Counted from the first letter of the stretch, positions 11,721-21,925 are shown. The stretch is 64,000 nt of DNA from Prostheceraeus crozeri (GCA_907163375.1 CAJQUW010005721.1:1-64000); one strand, 5' to 3'. Program-made: numbers and translations. The notes: generated by a model from the sequence alone, not told the origin.

Positions 11721-12699
11721 AGCAAATGGGCATGACGTTACGAACAGCCTCTTTTGCATTGCGACAATCCTATTGGATTCGAAAATGTGTTGCATATCCG
11801 ATGACACTCAACAGTTACTCATTCTTGGACATGAAATACAGTGCATCTTCGATTATCCGGACGTAATTTCAGAATCCGTTCGATTCTCCGTGATTCCATC
11901 AAAACATGCACATGTACATACATGGAATTGAATGTTCATTTTAGCATTGCTCTCATCTTTAGGTAACACATACACGAAGTACTCTTGCTTTACCAGCAAT
12001 TAATTTTTGCTCAATGTGCGGTTCTCGCCTGAGTCAAATAATAGGCAAGCAGCTAAATGATTGGAGCATTCTTAAGTAGGTTATGCATGCTAGTCAAAGC
12101 TGGGATACAGCTCTGATAAATCACTTTCAATTCATGGTCTCAGTTCACGGTCTTTGTTTGTGTACGTGTAATTATGTGCTTTAATAGGAACGACAGTGAA
12201 TATATTCCAAACATGTACAATTGATGCTCATAATTTCATTAAACAGTCGAAGAATCGGAATCAAATATATCAAAAATATTATATGGATATATGTAGATCA
12301 TAATCTACGGGATCTTGGTATATAATCTTGGTCTTTGACCTACGCCCACAAGCTTTTGCTAACATGGGATTTAAAAATTCGCTTATCCGGATATTTCGCT
12401 TATCCGGATCTTTGACTGACCTGTTGGGTTTTGACCATCCGGATAATCGGAACTCCTTTTTCTTTTGTGATCTTTCTCAATACTTTTACTATGTATATAC
12501 ATTTCATGAAATATTTGTACATTCATCTTATTTGTTAGAGGTATCGAATATTCACATCAGTATGCTAACAAGGCATCATCTCAACAACACCTTTTGCAAG
12601 GAAAAATAACACAGTAATGCACATGAGATGCTGCGTCTTTTCTCTTCATGGGCATTGAAGGACTGCATCTTAGCTTATAGAGACAAGCTAGAAGCACGA
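11721..12699. other. Non-coding, nothing recognised
   Basis: The next downstream exon of the minus-strand gene should lie below 12960, but I could not identify one here. 12360-12450 carries several 'atccgga' motifs without a clear structure. Confidence 0.35.
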
Positions 12700-12816
12700 C
12701 TACTTTTCCTATCTCTGTAAGGCACCGACAATTTCTTTTCGTCAACTTAGTGAGTTCCTGCAATCAGTCTACACTTCTAACAAAGTAATGCGCTCAAACA
12801 ATGTAATTCTGTGGAG
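12700..12816 (-). mobile_element. Partial end of the CACAGAATTAGA MITE
   Basis: It contains 'cctatctctgtaaggca', 'cttagtgagttcctgca' and 'cacttctaacaaagtaatgcg', and ends in 'aattctgtgg', which matches the left-terminal part of the MITE family in reverse orientation. The rest of the element is gone or too diverged. Confidence 0.7.
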
Positions 12817-12966
12817 TCAGCTGTCAGTTAAGTAAAAACTGTTCATCTAACATTTCATGTCTCTGGGCACTTATGAGCCAGTCTTTGCAATGATAATGAA
12901 GAGAAAGGACGTAAGGTTTCGGATACATTACTGTAGGTTGCTTTTTCTTCCAAGACAAGCACTTAC

Positions 12967-14065
12967 ATTCGTCTTGATATAACTCCAGATATTTTGACTC
13001 CAATGACGGTGCTCAGGTCCAAGGCCTGCAAATCGTGTAAGAAATTCTTTCACATCATCTTTCATGAGGTAGAAATCGACGATTGAATTCTGCATCCACG
13101 TTTCCACAACTCGCATCACGACACGATGTTCCAGTGAGAATTCCGTGGGTAGATATCCGTTGGAGCTGCGTGGGCAGTGACAAGGAGTGCTGGGAGATGC
13201 CTGACCGTCCCCTACACGTTCTGTCGTTAGTCCACATTCGCCGTCCATGGCCACAGGAGGAGGGGGAAGGAATACGAGGGATCGCGGACGATCAGTGGGA
13301 CTACAAATGGAGCTGCCATCTGGCGGGAGACATGAATCACGGTCTCCGCAGCTCAAAGTTTGATTCGGCGAGCTGTTGACCGCGTTCTGACGCTGTAGGA
13401 TATGCGTGGCGGCGGGAGGGGCGGGGTCTGGGCTGAGGTTGAAGATGGAAGAAGACAAGGAATTATTCCAAGACGTAGGATGTTCGAGGGATTCCTGTGG
13501 TGACGGAATGGTGAATTGGAAGGTCGGTTTCACCAGTTCGTGCATGGAGGAAGAGACACCGATGGTGATGTTAAGGAGATTGAGTTCTGGTTCCGGCTGA
13601 TGTATGATTGGCGTGGAAGGTTTACACAAGTTCGGTACAGAATTCGACCGGGAGAGGAGCAAAGAAGGCGACGCGGAACGGGAATCTCCATTCGAATTGG
13701 GTAAGTTGATGAGTTCGCGCTGGAAGGCAATCAATTCTCTCTCGGCGTCTTCTTTGCATTGAGAGTCAGTCTTGGAGAGAGAGGCTGTCGTGGGTACACC
13801 ACGCACACGTTTTGACGCTCGCCAGGGGAAGAATTTCTTGGGTTCGTGCATCAGGATTTCCAGCGTCTCATCGTCCTCCTCGATGCTTTTGATATCATCC
13901 TTCTCCACCGGATTCTCCCACGGACAGACCACATTGTAGCCATCTTCCTCCGCCCGGGTGTACGCTGTGTAGGTGAAACTCGGCCGCCGACCAGAGTCAC
14001 ACAAACTGGACATCTCCACCTGAGATAATTGCCACGGAAGTAACGGACTGGGACCACTGTTCGAC
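12967..14065 (-). CDS. Internal exon: disordered region plus second RasGEF-N-like segment
   Basis: Open for 366 codons plus one base. The acceptor is 'ccctcacag' and the donor AAT|GTAAGT. The first base completes an Arg codon with the last two bases of exon 14629-15077, so the phases agree. Most of the exon is acidic, Ser/Pro-rich and probably disordered; an acidic 'SIEEDDETLEILMHEPKKFF' stretch and a serine-rich run are visible. The last ~55 residues look folded: 'HRVVMRVVETWMQNSIVDFY' is followed by 'DDVKEFLTRF'. This resembles the second half of a RasGEF N-terminal domain (hydrophobic helix, W, DF, then an FL..F helix). The RasGEF catalytic domain was not found downstream. The exon is secure; the domain call is an inference from pattern. 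Confidence 0.85.
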
Positions 14066-14127
14066 CTGTGAGGGAACGAAGAGCAGAGATAAGGCCTGAG
14101 AGATGTTATGCTATCTCTTCGTAATGC

Positions 14128-14315
14128 CATCATAGACATTTCTTCAATGTTATCATAGACCTCTCTCCATACTGTTAACACAGACATCTCTTTAAGCTGA
14201 TGTCTATGATAACAGCACAGAAGGATGTCTATGATAGCAACATGGAGAGATGTCTATGCAAATGGTGGCTGTATAAAGAAATGTCTATGATAACAGTGCG
14301 AAGAGATTTCTATTG
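14128..14315. repeat. Degenerate tandem/inverted repeats of TGTCTATGATAACA
   Basis: Within the 563-bp intron between two exons, about eight copies of a 'tgtctatga(taaca)' motif occur. The left half is in one orientation ('catagaca', 'gttatcatagac') and the right half in the other ('gatgtctatgataaca'), so the transcript could fold back. No mobile-element ends were seen. Confidence 0.6.
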
Positions 14316-14628
14316 CCTATAATTGCAGAACAGAAAGTGTTGCAAAAGTCATCCTTGCATTATTTTGAGATAATTTCGATAATAAGGAGACCGTGCTAAA
14401 TAGACGAGTATGTTAAATATATTAGCCTAATAGAAGTAGACTAGGTTAAAAGGTTTAGTGAAATGATAAGTGGAAAACTGAAAGCAGTTTGTCATTAATT
14501 AGCTTCACATTTAACTACCTAACGGATACCTTAAGCATTATCTGCCACTGAAGGTAACTAAAAGAAGTTCTACTTAAAGATAGGCAGGAGATGGCAGAAC
14601 CTTCTCGAAGACCTGCATAAGACCTCAC

Positions 14629-15077
14629 CTGTGGGAGCGGCGGTCAATGTCTGAGCTCCGCCGACTCTCACTGGCCACAGTGATGGAGGAGAGCCGACGC
14701 GGGGAAGGCGAGCGCCGCTGTCGAGGCGGTCCCGGTGACGGCAGCGGTTTCGGAGGCTCCTCTTTCTCAGGAGGTCGCACCACAACCTGTTTTTGGGTCT
14801 CTTCCGATCGTCGTCTCTCCGCCAGCTTCGCCTCTTCTTCCTTCTTTCTTCGACTGCTCCGTCGACGTTTCCGATAGGATCTCCCGAAGAGTCGGTGGTT
14901 GAGGATCCGTATGACAATGAGAGGATGAACCACGCTCGGCAAGGTGTCCAGAATCACCTCCAACATGGACACAGAGCCCAGGGAAGTGAGAGCTGAACAG
15001 GGATCCAAGCAGCCCATCAAATTCTCCAGAGTCGGCAAAACTGTCCCTTCCACCATCTCCCGGCGTCCCTCTTCCAT
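14629..15077 (-). CDS. Internal exon: first RasGEF-N-like segment and Arg/Lys-rich linker
   Basis: 449 bp. The acceptor is 'ctcctctgtag' and the donor CACAG|GTGAGG. It enters in phase 0, matching the donor of exon 18170-18333, and leaves in phase 2, matching exon 12967-14065. The first ~70 residues are helical: 'VLPTLENLMGCLDP', then 'MLEVILDTLPSVVHPLIVIR', ending 'ILNHRLF'. This resembles the L..L...L..FL..Y......L...L..R plan of a RasGEF N-terminal domain. A basic, charged stretch rich in RRK, EE and RS repeats follows and is probably disordered. An in-frame ATG at the exon start is a coincidence of the splice junction, since the phases require upstream exons. Confidence 0.85.
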
Positions 15078-15157
15078 CTACAGAGGAGGAGAAATGCAAG
15101 ATTTACGTTATCCTGCAAATGAGTAACCTGTTCCAGGCCTAGTGGCTTTGATAAATA

Positions 15158-15366
15158 GAGCAATGATGGGCCTCTTTGTCGGGACGGTGCTGTTACTGCT
15201 GCAACGGCAGCAACCGGAAGAGGACACCTGAGATGGTTCGGTCGTGTTAAGAGTTGGGGAGAGCAATGATGGGCCTCTTTGTCGGGACGGTGGTGTTACT
15301 ACTGCAACGGCAGCAACCGGAAGAGGACACCTGAGATGGTTCGGTCGTGTTAAGAGTTGGGGAGAG
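15158..15366 (+). mobile_element. LINE 3' fragment in a 103-bp tandem duplication
   Basis: Two copies of a 103-bp unit (15158-15260 and 15261-15363) differ at only a few bases. Translation of the second copy and its flank gives 'ATGRGHLRWFGRVKS', the basic 'G.LRWFG.V.R' motif found near the C terminus of many non-LTR reverse transcriptases. It is a short dead remnant within the intron. Confidence 0.6.
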
Positions 15367-15470
15367 CTGAGATTCGTCGCAAGGTTTAGAAGAACTTGGC
15401 ATGGTAGGGCTTAGTAAGACTGTAGTATGATTAGGTAAGAAAATTCATCTAATCTCAACAAATGTAACCA

Positions 15471-15509
15471 CCACGAGACATGTTTCAGCCTGTTGGGGCT
15501 CAGTCGTGG
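15471..15509 (-). ncRNA. Hammerhead-ribozyme-like motif, left arm (degenerate)
   Basis: On the minus strand, stem I is CCACGA paired with UCGUGG (6 of 6). Between these lie CUGA, a GCC...GGC stem II, then GAAAC, a two-base loop AU, and the cleavage triplet GUC. This is the order of a type I hammerhead with a minimal stem III. The core is CUGA-G instead of CUGAUGA-G, so three conserved bases are missing and this copy should not self-cleave. Assignment is by eye. Confidence 0.5.
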
Positions 15510-15686
15510 ATAGGCATACCCTCCAACCACAAGACCACCGGAGCATCTGTTGAGAGCGCGAATTAGCCAGGAAGGCACTGCTTTAACGCAGGCACGTGGA
15601 GGGCGGATTGCACTCTGTAATCACTTAATGCCGTATCTGAGATTGTGACGCTGTGTCAAGACTCCATCGTCGCTAGTTCAAACCTA

Positions 15687-15722
15687 CCCACAACTGATGA
15701 GGCCGAAACATGTCTCGTGGTG
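15687..15722 (+). ncRNA. Hammerhead-ribozyme-like motif, right arm (degenerate)
   Basis: On the plus strand, CCACAA is followed by an intact CUGAUGA, a collapsed stem II (GGCC with no loop), GAAAC, AU, GUC and UCGUGG. Stem I pairs at 5 of 6 positions. The left arm keeps stem II and lacks part of the CUGAUGA box, while this arm keeps the box and lacks stem II. An intact common ancestor can therefore be inferred. Activity of this copy is doubtful. Confidence 0.5.
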
Positions 15723-15750
15723 GTTACATCTGCTGAGATTTGATGAATTT

Positions 15751-18169
15751 ATCAATTGCCACGTTCCTTTCTTAATAAAAAAGAAAATATAATGGAAAGT
15801 AACTGCATACGACTAGTACTTTCGATATCGTCACATTGTAAGTCAACCAATCCAGGCCATCTCGATGTCATGAGGTTTATTAGACAGGAATGGATCACGG
15901 ACGAAATCTGACCGGTACATCTCCATCATTGGACTTGCGGCCGACCAGTTCCGAAACATCATCGGCTTGTATCGTTCACGGGCGGATGTCGGGCGCACAA
16001 ATGTAGATATTGAGGCAGCAGGTAACAGCCTCTTGGTCACAAGACTGCAGATATTTTGTTCAATTAAACTTTGTACAAAGTACAAAACCTTTAACAACGG
16101 AATAATAAATGAATCGAAGAATGATCATCTTTCCAATTCTAGCCATCTCTCGACTCACTGAACAAGTTAGAGTAAACAGGTTTTTGATCAACTCATTGAA
16201 GTGTAAATAGTTCATTAAAATCCCACCTAAATGGGATATCTATGGTGTCATGTGATGCCATTAACGTGAAGTGAATGTCTATTGCGAGTGAGATTCTACT
16301 TTTTCAATTTTCATTTTCTTATAAATGTGGCGACAAACGATCTCCTGTGAGGAAAGTGATATTCTGATAAATACACGCAATGACATCTTGTGAAATTTCG
16401 GAGCACAACTCTGCAAAGAAGCAGCGTATCAAGTTTGTTACCTTCTTGTCGCCATCGCAAGAATTGCAATGAGATGGATTCAACATGCGAAGTCATCTTT
16501 TTCATGACATGAAAATTGATCTGATCATTTATGTGCATTCATACTTTACAGTGTAATAATCTCTATGATTATTTCTTCAATAATAAACTTTATGCTTTCA
16601 TAGGAGTGGATAAATTTCAAGGAGTGCAATAAAGTCTATACTCTAAATCTGTTAAGGTATTCTGCCATGATATAAAAATGTCGCAGGGCAACATGGTTTA
16701 CTATAATATTAACTATGTTAATACCATATGAGATTTCAAGGTAAGTACTGTACAAATCAGTATATGTAGCGCCTACTTATACCAGCATACATATACCATG
16801 ATGTACATAGAGATCCCCTCAATAACCCGGGAGTTATTTTCAGAGAATATCCCTACGTTTGGTTTAACGAAATTGTTGAATTCTTCCGAGATGTTGTTGG
16901 TTGCTTGTAATCATCCATTAAACTTGCAAGTTCATCAAAGTCTAAATCAATTTCTGCCATATTGAATCGGTGAATGAATGAATCAAACGATGCAATTTCT
17001 GAAATTACTGCAGAAGTTACTCCATAGATCTCTGTTTTCTAATTTTAAATAAATAAACTTTATGACATGTATGACGAAGCACGAGCATTCTTCAAATTCC
17101 CGAGGGCTTTTGAAGAATGATATCGTATATCTATTACATATACATCTATCCATAGACTTCCTGTAACAGAACATTCTTCTACAATTAAGAAGTCTATGAT
17201 CTTAGCAGTAACTTCTATGTTACAAGCATTGAAAAATGACAACAGGGTAATGCGCATTGTCTACTTATATACTCTATGACATTAAAAACGATCCACTGGT
17301 AGCGTGATGATCTGTGCCGGTATCTGGCACGGAGGTCGAACTGTCGCATTCATTGTGAATGGGAACTTGAACGGAGAGCGATATTTATCGAATATCATAT
17401 CTCCAATCGTCATCCCAACGGTAAAGGAACTCAACCTCATATAGATGGGGAAGATAGGATTAGAGTGGAAATCACCCCCTTGACACCGAAAATGAATGAC
17501 AATAAGTCACTAGATATACCATGCGTTCATGTATCTATAATGCGCAGCATTTTAAAGCTTTCTATGTCCAAAGGTTAGTAAGTTCCACGAATGATGGATG
17601 GAAAACATGAACCTGGTTTTATGAGAAGAATTTGCATATTATAATTGCGAGCACTGGGAGCATGTAAGTTCCAGAGAACGTGCTTGATGACTGTGTCTGC
17701 GGTAATGATAGTTTGTTCTGGTTACTTGGTGTCAGGGCTGGTTCTTGTCGTGTTCCTGGTTGGTGCTTATGACTGTTGGAGACGCCCCTGTAACTGGCAA
17801 TGAGACGTCAGACTCCCCTGATTATGTGGATTGCTGACAGGGTTGTTTCTCTTGGAAGTCAGCATGACACAGGTGCAAACGAGCCGGAGTTACTGAGCTT
17901 GATGGGGACCTTCCCATATGAGCAGCTGTCCCTTGTCGGCTTGACGGAGTGTCCTTGCATGCTTGCATCCTTTGTAACAGATCAGTTAGTTTGGTGCTGC
18001 GTGGATAGGACTAGATTCTTGCTGCTCTGAGTCCCATGCCGCACCTTCGTGTGTCTCTTTTACATGAAACATAACTTTCTTAGGTAATTATTTGTCATAA
18101 TAACCACGAGCCTTCAGCCCACGGTAATGATAAAGAACAATGACCTCAATGCATTACACAATGACTTAC
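15751..18169. other. Intron sequence, nothing else recognised
   Basis: The intron separates two exons whose phases match directly, so no coding exon is needed here. Minus-strand frame 15843-16097 and plus-strand frame 17800-18030 are open but lack convincing splice sites and family motifs. A weak A-box/B-box pair at ~17295-17345 suggests a decayed tRNA-like repeat. Confidence 0.45.
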
Positions 18170-18333
18170 TTCCATCAGTAGTCGTGTTAATGCCTCAACT
18201 GTACAGCCCATCAGAGAGTGCATGTCATTCCTGTAGATAAAAAGCTTGCCCAGTGCCATGTGGTCGATATATTGATCTTCAGGAGCTTCAGAAACCACTG
18301 TGTTGGTCGCTTGTGTCTGATGATTCTCGAAAA
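18170..18333 (-). CDS. Internal exon, Armadillo-like helical region
   Basis: 164 bp. The acceptor is 'tctattttgcag' and the donor GAA|GTAAGT. It enters in phase 1, its first two bases completing a Val codon with the G that ends exon 18595-18841. It leaves in phase 0, in step with exon 14629-15077. The peptide ends in helices, 'HMALGKLFIYRN' and 'TVEALTRLLME', consistent with the end of an ARM/HEAT-type superhelix. The intron on its 5' side is only 261 bp and is largely filled by a SINE. Confidence 0.85.
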
Positions 18334-18369
18334 CTGCAAAATAGAAATTCATTGACTTCAAGTTTTGTT

Positions 18370-18560
18370 GTCTCAGTGGCGCAGTGGTTAAGTGCTTGGA
18401 CTAGCGACCTTCTGGTCCAGAGGTCGAGCCCCGAGAGTGACAATGGATGCATCCGGACTAAAAGCACCGCAACGCTCCAGTTGAAAGTCTGACCATGTCA
18501 GCACCGTCGAAGTCCTCAGCACGGGGGGGGCAGTAGTGACGCTAAGCCATCATCTTCATA
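18370..18560 (+). mobile_element. tRNA-derived SINE, family 1, inside a short intron
   Basis: It begins 'gtctcagtggcgcagtgg', has a B box at 'aggtcgagcccc' and ends 'cgctaagccatcatcttcat'. It is nearly full length and antisense to the gene. It starts 37 bases upstream of the acceptor of exon 18170-18333 and ends 34 bases from the donor of exon 18595-18841, so it makes up about 73 percent of this intron. Confidence 0.85.
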
Positions 18561-18594
18561 TCAATAAAATCTGTAGAAGCTCAAACGGCCTTAC

Positions 18595-18841
18595 CTTTGC
18601 TATCAAATAGATCGACACGCCCAGCTAAGCAATGAAATTGGCCGAGGTAGACAAGGATTCGTGCAGTATGATATTTGACGTACGGCGCATACTTGGTGGT
18701 ATGATTGGTATAATACCATTCGTCAGAGGGAAGGAGGAGTTGCAGAAGGTTATCGGTGATCATTGTGTCCATCAGAGGCTCATGGAAGGAAGGATCGAGG
18801 GCCAAAGAGGCAAAACATTGTAGAAGAAGGCAGAGGAGATG
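18595..18841 (-). CDS. Internal exon, Armadillo-like helical region
   Basis: 247 bp. The acceptor is 'tctttattacag' and the donor AAAG|GTAAGG. It enters in phase 0, matching the first donor of exon 19853-20677, and leaves in phase 1. The residues form clear amphipathic helices: 'HLLCLLLQCFASLALDPSFH', 'NLLQLLLPSDEW' and 'YHTARILVYLGQFHCLAG'. This pattern of Leu-rich helix pairs fits ARM/HEAT-like repeats. I cannot name the family. Confidence 0.87.
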
Positions 18842-18993
18842 CTGTAATAAAGATTTAATCGTTTAAGTGTAAAATCGTCCGACGTATTGCTTTTGCAAAA
18901 TTTTATTTGAAAAAAATCTGGATATCTCAAACGCCTTTTCGATATTTCAAATGAATTCTTACTAACATGAGTTCATGATAAAGATCTGCATTA

Positions 18994-19874
18994 GCGGTTC
19001 ATGGTTCAGCTTCAACTCACCGGTTCATGGTTCAGCTTCAACTCACCGGTTCATGGTTTGTCTTCAACTCACCGGTTCATGGTTCAGCTTCAACTCACCG
19101 GTTCATGGTTCGGGGCTAACTCACCGGTTCATGGTTCGGGGCTAACTCACCGGTTCATGGTTCGGGGCTAACTCACCGGTTCATGGTTCAGCTTCAACTC
19201 ACCGGTTCATGGTTTGTCTTCAACTCACCGGTTCATGGTTTGGGGCTAACTCACCGGTTCATGGTTCGGGGCTAACTCACCGGTTCATGGTTCGGGGCTA
19301 ACTCACCGGTTCATGGTTCGGGGCTAACTCACCGGTTCATGGTTCGGGTCTAACTCACCGGTTCATGGTTTGTCTTCAACTCACCGGTTCATGGTTTGGG
19401 GCTAACTCACCGGTTCATGGTTCGGGGCTAACTCACCGGTTCATGGTTTGTCTTCAACTCACCGGTTCATGGTTTGGGGCTAACTCACCGGTTCATGGTT
19501 CGGGGCTAACTCACCGGTTCATGGTTTGTCTTCAACTCACCGGTTCATGGTTTGTCTTCAACTCACCGGTTCATGGTTTGGGGCTAACTCACCGGTTCAT
19601 GGTTCGGGGCTAACTCACCGGTTCATGGTTTGTCTTCAACTCACCGGTTCATGGTTCGGGTCTAACTCACCGGTTCATGGTTTGTCTTCAATTCACCGGT
19701 TCATGGTTTGTCTTCAATTCACCGGTTCATGGTTCAGCTTCAACTCACCGGTTCATGGTTCGGGTCTAACTCACCGGTTCATGGTTCAGCTGCAACTCAC
19801 CGGTTCATGGTTTGGGGCTAACTCACCGGTTCATGGTTCGGCTTCAACTCACCGGTTCATGGTTCGGGTCTAAC
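18994..19874. repeat. 26-bp minisatellite, ~34 copies, carrying a splice donor per unit
   Basis: The unit is 26 bp with an invariant 'accggttcatggtt' core. The variable part takes four main forms (cggggctaactc, cagcttcaactc, tgtcttcaactc, cgggtctaactc). On the gene's strand each unit reads ...CATGAACCG|GTGAGTT. The last unit overlaps the 3' end of exon 19853-20677, so the array is an amplification of the exon-intron junction. Two plus-strand open frames across it are by-products of the period. Confidence 0.95.
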
Positions 19875-20677
19875 GCATCCACCAGGGTGCGCAGATGGCC
19901 GTCGGAGATGAGGCGTTGCTGAACGGACGGACTATGACACATGACGGCGAGGATTCGGGCGCTGAACAGCTGCGAACAATGGACGGCACAGACCTTGGTC
20001 CTGATACTTGGCGAGCAGCGTGCGCGGAAGCAGAGTGTCCTCTTCTGCATGGTGATACCGTTGTGCAAGACATTGATAATCACGCCGGGATCCAAGCTGT
20101 ACAGATGTTCCAATACGGTGCGTTGAGCGGTGAGTGTTGGCCCACAGGGACCTGCACATGCTGCCACGGCTCCTGGAGGAGTGGCAGCCGCGCAGGGAGT
20201 GGAGAGGACTGGAGGCGGCGCGGCTCCGCACACAGCGGCGGCGGCAGCGGCGACTGCAGCTGCTGAGGCAACCACTTCACTGTCCCGCGCCTCTGTCCGA
20301 CGCAGTCCACTGAAGGCCGACACAACCGAAGGTCTAGTGATGTGGAAGCCGGAGTCTGCACGTGATTTCACAGTGTGCGGTGTACGATGCGATAGAAGAC
20401 TGTAGAAAGTTCGTGACGTCTCTCCAGATTCCTCCTCACTACCACTGCCGCTGGTGTGACGATCCCGGTCCTTGTGTGACCGGCCGAAATGCTCGTATGC
20501 ATTGTGAATGAAACAGAGGTCGAGGATCTTGTTGATGGCATTGAGAGCGGCGTAATGAAGACATTGGCGACCCTTGAGCAAGTCGAAGGAACTCTCCAGT
20601 AAGCCTGTCATTTGACAGAAAACCGCACGCTTGTCTGCTCGGCAAATATACGGGTCTTGAAGTCGTTCCTGACACGT
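19853..20677 (-). CDS. Internal exon: helical repeats, alanine-rich linker, helical repeats
   Basis: 825 bp, 275 codons, phase 0 at both ends. The acceptor is 'catcttcgtcttgcag' and the donor CCG|GTGAGT. The N-terminal ~65 residues are helical ('MTGLLESSFDLLKGRQCLHY', 'INKILDLCF'). A low-complexity linker follows, with Ser/Glu-rich sequence and then a GC-rich Ala/Pro/Cys tract. The C-terminal ~100 residues are helical again ('RTVLEHLYSLDPGVIINVLH', 'SVQQRLISDGHLRTLVDALD') and suit an ARM-type repeat. The final codons (DPNHEP) are the seed of the adjoining minisatellite. Reading past the donor gives Val-Ser-stop. Confidence 0.88.
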
Positions 20678-20928
20678 CTGCAAGACGAAGATGAACAGTC
20701 AAATGACATCTGAAAATATACGGGTCTTGAGGTTGTACCTTTGGTCATGTCCAAGTTCAACATAGGCAGTGATTATTTGCAGGGATGGGAATTAGGTAAC
20801 GAGTGCCCACGCGGAAATTTACATTCCAAGATGCCTCAAATGCAGAGATGATCATAAAAAACGGACCACCTAAATTCCGCTGAAGTTCAATCGATTCTTA
20901 TACCTTTCAATCGCATCGCACAATAACG
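20678..20928. other. Start of the large intron, nothing recognised
   Basis: It holds the polypyrimidine-poor acceptor region of exon 19853-20677 and a short duplicate of the exonic 'atacgggtcttga' motif at ~20718. Nothing else was recognised. Confidence 0.4.
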
Positions 20929-21428
20929 TGCCATAATCATTCGACAGCTTGCATTCTCAGTTTTTGAATGAGCCATGATAGACCTGCATCCGTTATTGCA
21001 TTTTCTGAGCAGTGGTCAGAAAATCGCTCCATTTACGAATTGTTGTTTTTCAAAATGATGATATGAGTATAATAATGAATCAGGCACGGGTAGGACGAGC
21101 ATTTTCTGACATCTCTATTTTGACATACTGAAATTATCATCGTGAAGTTACCACAAAATCATGACCTTTTTGGTTTAAAATGCTATGTTCTCACTTTTTC
21201 ATTAAAAATGTTCATGTTTGGTATCATCTGAATCCTTGCGATGTGAGGAGTTCGAATATGTCAGTTATATTCATATAAGTTCAATAGTTCCGCCATGAGA
21301 GAAAAATGACATGCCTTCACCAGTTGTTTTGTTTTGAACCTTTGTTCTTTTTACATGGTGTTTGTTTACTTTAGCGGTTATGAGAAAAAATATTGAAGAA
21401 TACGTCTTCGAACTCCTCACATCGGACT
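20929..21428. repeat. Relative of the foldback repeat at 59077-59765
   Basis: It shares, in the same order, 'agcttgcattctcag', 'atgagccatgatagac', 'aatgaatcaggc', 'cgagcattttc', 'gttttgacata'-like, 'caaaatcatgac', 'tctcactttttc' and 'catgtttggtatc' with the 59 kb copy. A local hairpin pairs 'gatgtgaggagttcga' (~21240) with 'tcgaactcctcacatc' (~21410). Noncoding. Confidence 0.7.
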
Positions 21429-21429
21429 T

Positions 21430-21925
21430 AATACAGACTTAATGACAATATTATCGAAGATTTTTCATCAGAGAGAACTATTCCATTATGGTGTGGAAGA
21501 GCATTATCAATATTTCTTATCAATTGAGAGACATGAATGACAACAGAACTGCGACATGAACAGGAATCGAACCGAAGTCCGCGGTGGAGACGAGCTCGCA
21601 CCTTCTTCACTAGGCCACGCTGACGGTTCAAAAGGAATGCGAGTGAAGGCAGAAGTCATCTCTAAGTGATATCGACAGCATATTGTCCTATTATTATTGA
21701 CAGAACGCTACCAGTAGCATATCACTTGTCTTCGACTACGCTACAGATTAGATTGACAACAAAGGTCTGTCGTAGCAGATTGAATATCGAAAGAGAACGA
21801 CAACGACTTAAGTCCTTTAAAGACACAAACACCGTTGATTCCTAAAAAGGCCTCGCCCTACCCAGGAATTGAACCGAAGTCCGCGGTGGAGACGAGCTCA
21901 CACCTTCTTCACTAAGCCACACTGA
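21430..21925 (-). mobile_element. tRNA-derived SINE, family 2, with two heads
   Basis: On the minus strand, a tRNA-like head at 21925-21851 (A box 'tggcttagtgaag', B box 'cggttcaattcct') is followed by a ~210-bp body. A second, nearly identical head follows at 21624-21550 (B box 'cggttcgattcct'). The body ends 'gacttctgccttcactcgca', as at 35735-35770. This is a dimer of the same tRNA-like unit, or a second insertion at the same place. Confidence 0.7.

Larger units (their letters stand above)
15441..15750. mobile_element. 310-bp MITE with hammerhead-like inverted ends
   Basis: The terminal inverted repeats are ~50 bp. The left begins 'aaattcatctaatctcaac' and the right ends with its near reverse complement 'tctgagatttgatgaattt' (written approximately), with 'gtaaccaccacgagacatgt' and its complement inside. 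No ORF is present. Each terminal repeat carries a hammerhead-ribozyme-like motif reading outward (annotated separately). A fragment of the same end occurs at 3826-3872. The element lies in the intron between exons 18170-18333 and 14629-15077. Confidence 0.75.

Noticed and set aside
15843..16097. Minus-strand 84-codon frame inside the gene's introns that looks exon-like ('EMYRSDFVRDPFLSNKPHD')
   Set aside because: The neighbouring exons already join in phase 0 without it, and it lacks a convincing donor (ATTG|GTTGAC). It could be an alternative exon or retroelement debris, but I cannot support it.
19365..19873. Long plus-strand frames of repeated 'FMVCLQLTGSWF' type
   Set aside because: They come from the 26-bp array and are antisense to the gene's splice donor; not a repeat protein.
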